Assembly (NCBI GenBank): GCA_025210485.1
Contig: JAOARN010000107.1
Span: 1 to 42,552 of the forward strand
Direction of reading: 5' to 3'
Length of the DNA stretch: 42,552 nt
Source: Marinifilaceae bacterium
Lineage (GTDB): Bacteria; Bacteroidota; Bacteroidia; Bacteroidales; Marinifilaceae
Of the stretch, positions 42,101 to 42,552 are shown one piece after another; position 1 is the first letter of the stretch; each line of letters starts with the position of its first letter. Made by a program: the position numbers and the translations under genes. Under the pieces are notes generated by a model. It had not been told where the DNA came from. It saw only the letters and a program-made list of their open reading frames with translations, and did not search any database.

Positions 42101-42552
42101 ATCCAGAAGGAGATAATTTTGTTTTTAGTGTTGTTGCAAATGATGAGTATAGTTGTGTAGGCGATATTATAATCTCGAAGTCGAAGCTACACTACCATTC
42201 AGCTGGAAGTAATTCATATAGTATTAAAATTAGCGCAACAGAAACTAAAGCAACAAATCCTAAATCTACAGAAAAAGATATCACAATACATATTGTGAAT
42301 ACTCTGGAATTCTCAAGCATCACAAGCACAGTTTTCGAAATTTCAGAAACTATTGGCGATATATCTGAGACATATATTGGTGATATTCAGTATACCAATC
42401 CAGAGAATTTGGCAAGTATAAATTATAATTTGGTTTCAAATTCTGAGAAATTTGAAATACGCGACAATAAGTTGTATTTAAAATTGGGTGAAGCGCTGGA
42501 TTATGAGGATACGAGTAGTTATGTGCTGAAACTAAAGTCTGAAGAAATAGGA
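39127..42552 (+). CDS. Giant BspA/Calx-beta/cadherin-like surface protein (3' end outside window)
   Basis: The frame stays open from ATG to the window edge: 1142 codons with no stop. A signal peptide (ILLLFISLFLSTNVFS) is followed by a DUF285/BspA-like region at about 155-240 in which W-D-V-S-N-V and mF-x-x-A-x-x-F-x-x-D-I-S-x-W repeats are clear (FNADIADWDVSNVN, FDSDISDWNYTHIN). A Calx-beta-like unit lies at about 440-552 (DDD ending). Cadherin-like units occupy about 770-970, each with F-x-x-x-E-N and D-x-D/DPE patterns, and continue beyond. It is probably a surface adhesin. A T9SS tail would lie outside the window. It resembles the repeat protein at 10995-14639 in build. Confidence 0.8.
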   Translation, partial: MNKILLLFISLFLSTNVFSFEDDETKYLKLKYEWFGQINDSLKIRIRTTSTNFQINWNPLDGGEFENVTLIHKDGLKYIEKEFDSSDDREIWIRGDEYSFWFSNKENKTINKYKNNYFKLVDVLNWGNGKWSNFKETFQYCYYLRTFTADDKPDLSKAITMERAFDNAMVFNADIADWDVSNVNCFNRTFSNTKKFNSDLSKWLFAPKNYGITIDSMFYNARKFDSDISDWNYTHINKVDNLFLGATSIRPVKVLDVLVAITAAHKEKNHIKTLSSLFNFSVDLAIPNYSGLLFYSSWNKKEVDSTNTIPKVIANPSITVLKGEIIQLTDNVLRYFDDEGDSMGGLQFYIPSEGINEIGNDQIWIDLNDNNVADENDLRYNDLKRLNGGDIITVDNTDELRFNFSQKETIRLNYKITDITAYDDESDFSQLTINVVDDLPSIIYFQQELVKCKEKDESYLLPIHVKLSEVSGEDIKFKIKNYGSVSEIESEIAESEYCIPAGKKEISFNVTIKADEIEEDTKSVFFYFDNIINANCGVSNSVMELRIMDDDLKPTVIRKSWAMPSNLHKGNIVGCIDYADDNTKDNVNFRLESDPEGVINIDGYGIIRLITERKLKYSYKINSGGSGGFFSMKPNGFGFVDDNYKFFSFSVIDGVENHETVINSTLVVRPPYTTPALNTKIIIVREDKKEIPKIDTSGFDGFKIKLKEEDSIFYFEDNELKIKEDAELEYRDKKSYKFDYYLSNSVCFSDKVIRSVSSYYSARGIFSNIVINIESINTPPSILNTKLKFKENSSFVGEIEYEDIDDPAANISFSLSGEDKDLFKIDGHELKLVDAEGFDFENDKHVYSVKLKAFDTESYSEEMEISLRLEDADEPAVIKSVSFVVNENESNIVVGTIDYDDPENKELKFDLLNNIDLFDISHNNIIKLKMDVKLDYEKQALYNLNIKSNETDAKEFSIIINVLDVPEAPQIITENINVKDGEFLISEIQAFDPEGDNFVFSVVANDEYSCVGDIIISKSKLHYHSAGSNSYSIKISATETKATNPKSTEKDITIHIVNTLEFSSITSTVFEISETIGDISETYIGDIQYTNPENLASINYNLVSNSEKFEIRDNKLYLKLGEALDYEDTSSYVLKLKSEEIG

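Overview
The window is AT-rich DNA from a member of the Bacteroidota. The evidence is a type IX secretion C-terminal sorting domain, CSSDDD/CSDDDDD lipoproteins of the surface-export type, a DUF4199 gene beside a GT2 glycosyltransferase, Bacteroides-expansion ECF sigma factors, and promoter boxes of the TTTG-N19-TAnnTTTG kind with little Shine-Dalgarno signal. A marine or anaerobic Marinilabiliales-like organism fits, but the genus cannot be fixed from this sequence. No rRNA, tRNA, CRISPR array or complete IS element was seen.

Layout. 1-0.4 kb: tail of an Rpn/PD-(D/E)XK transposase-nuclease gene and the severed first 31 codons of a second copy. 0.4-5.1 kb: sbcC and sbcD (minus). 5.3-7.1 kb: a divergent pair of ECF sigma loci; the minus-strand one is followed 2 bp later by a very short FecR-like membrane protein. 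7.4-9.2 kb: DEAD-box helicase. 9.6-11 kb: a 73-aa ORF with a strong terminator, then about 1.1 kb of gene-poor DNA with a dispersed repeat and a coding remnant. 11-14.6 kb: secreted Calx-beta/cadherin-like protein with a T9SS tail. 14.8-17.8 kb: a membrane protein with LAS-peptidase-like metal ligands, recF-dciA, and a secreted Trp-rich protein. 17.8-21.1 kb: four-gene minus-strand envelope operon (DUF4199, GT2, methyltransferase, GT2). 21.3-21.6 kb: tandem repeats of 13 and 21 bp. 21.7-23 kb: YwqG/DUF1963 protein plus a Cys-rich protein.

23.1-25.7 kb is the most interesting part: a SigZ-type ECF sigma factor with extra cysteines, a MerT-like membrane protein with three dicysteine motifs outside its membrane core, an ArsP-type permease, and a 57-aa dicysteine peptide, all on the minus strand and closed by one terminator. 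It looks like a self-contained thiophilic-metal or metalloid response locus. 26-27 kb: HD-domain phosphohydrolase overlapping a Nim/PPOX flavoprotein. 27.7-31.1 kb: lipoprotein, a YhcG nuclease whose gene carries a duplicated palindrome, and a 2-hydroxyacid-dehydrogenase-like protein lacking catalytic residues. 31.7-38.6 kb: Omp28/thioredoxin-like lipoprotein convergent with an alpha-2-macroglobulin lipoprotein. 39.1 kb to the end: a BspA/Calx-beta/cadherin surface protein that runs off the window.

Family names come from recognised motifs, not database searches. Promoters, terminators and repeats were found by eye.
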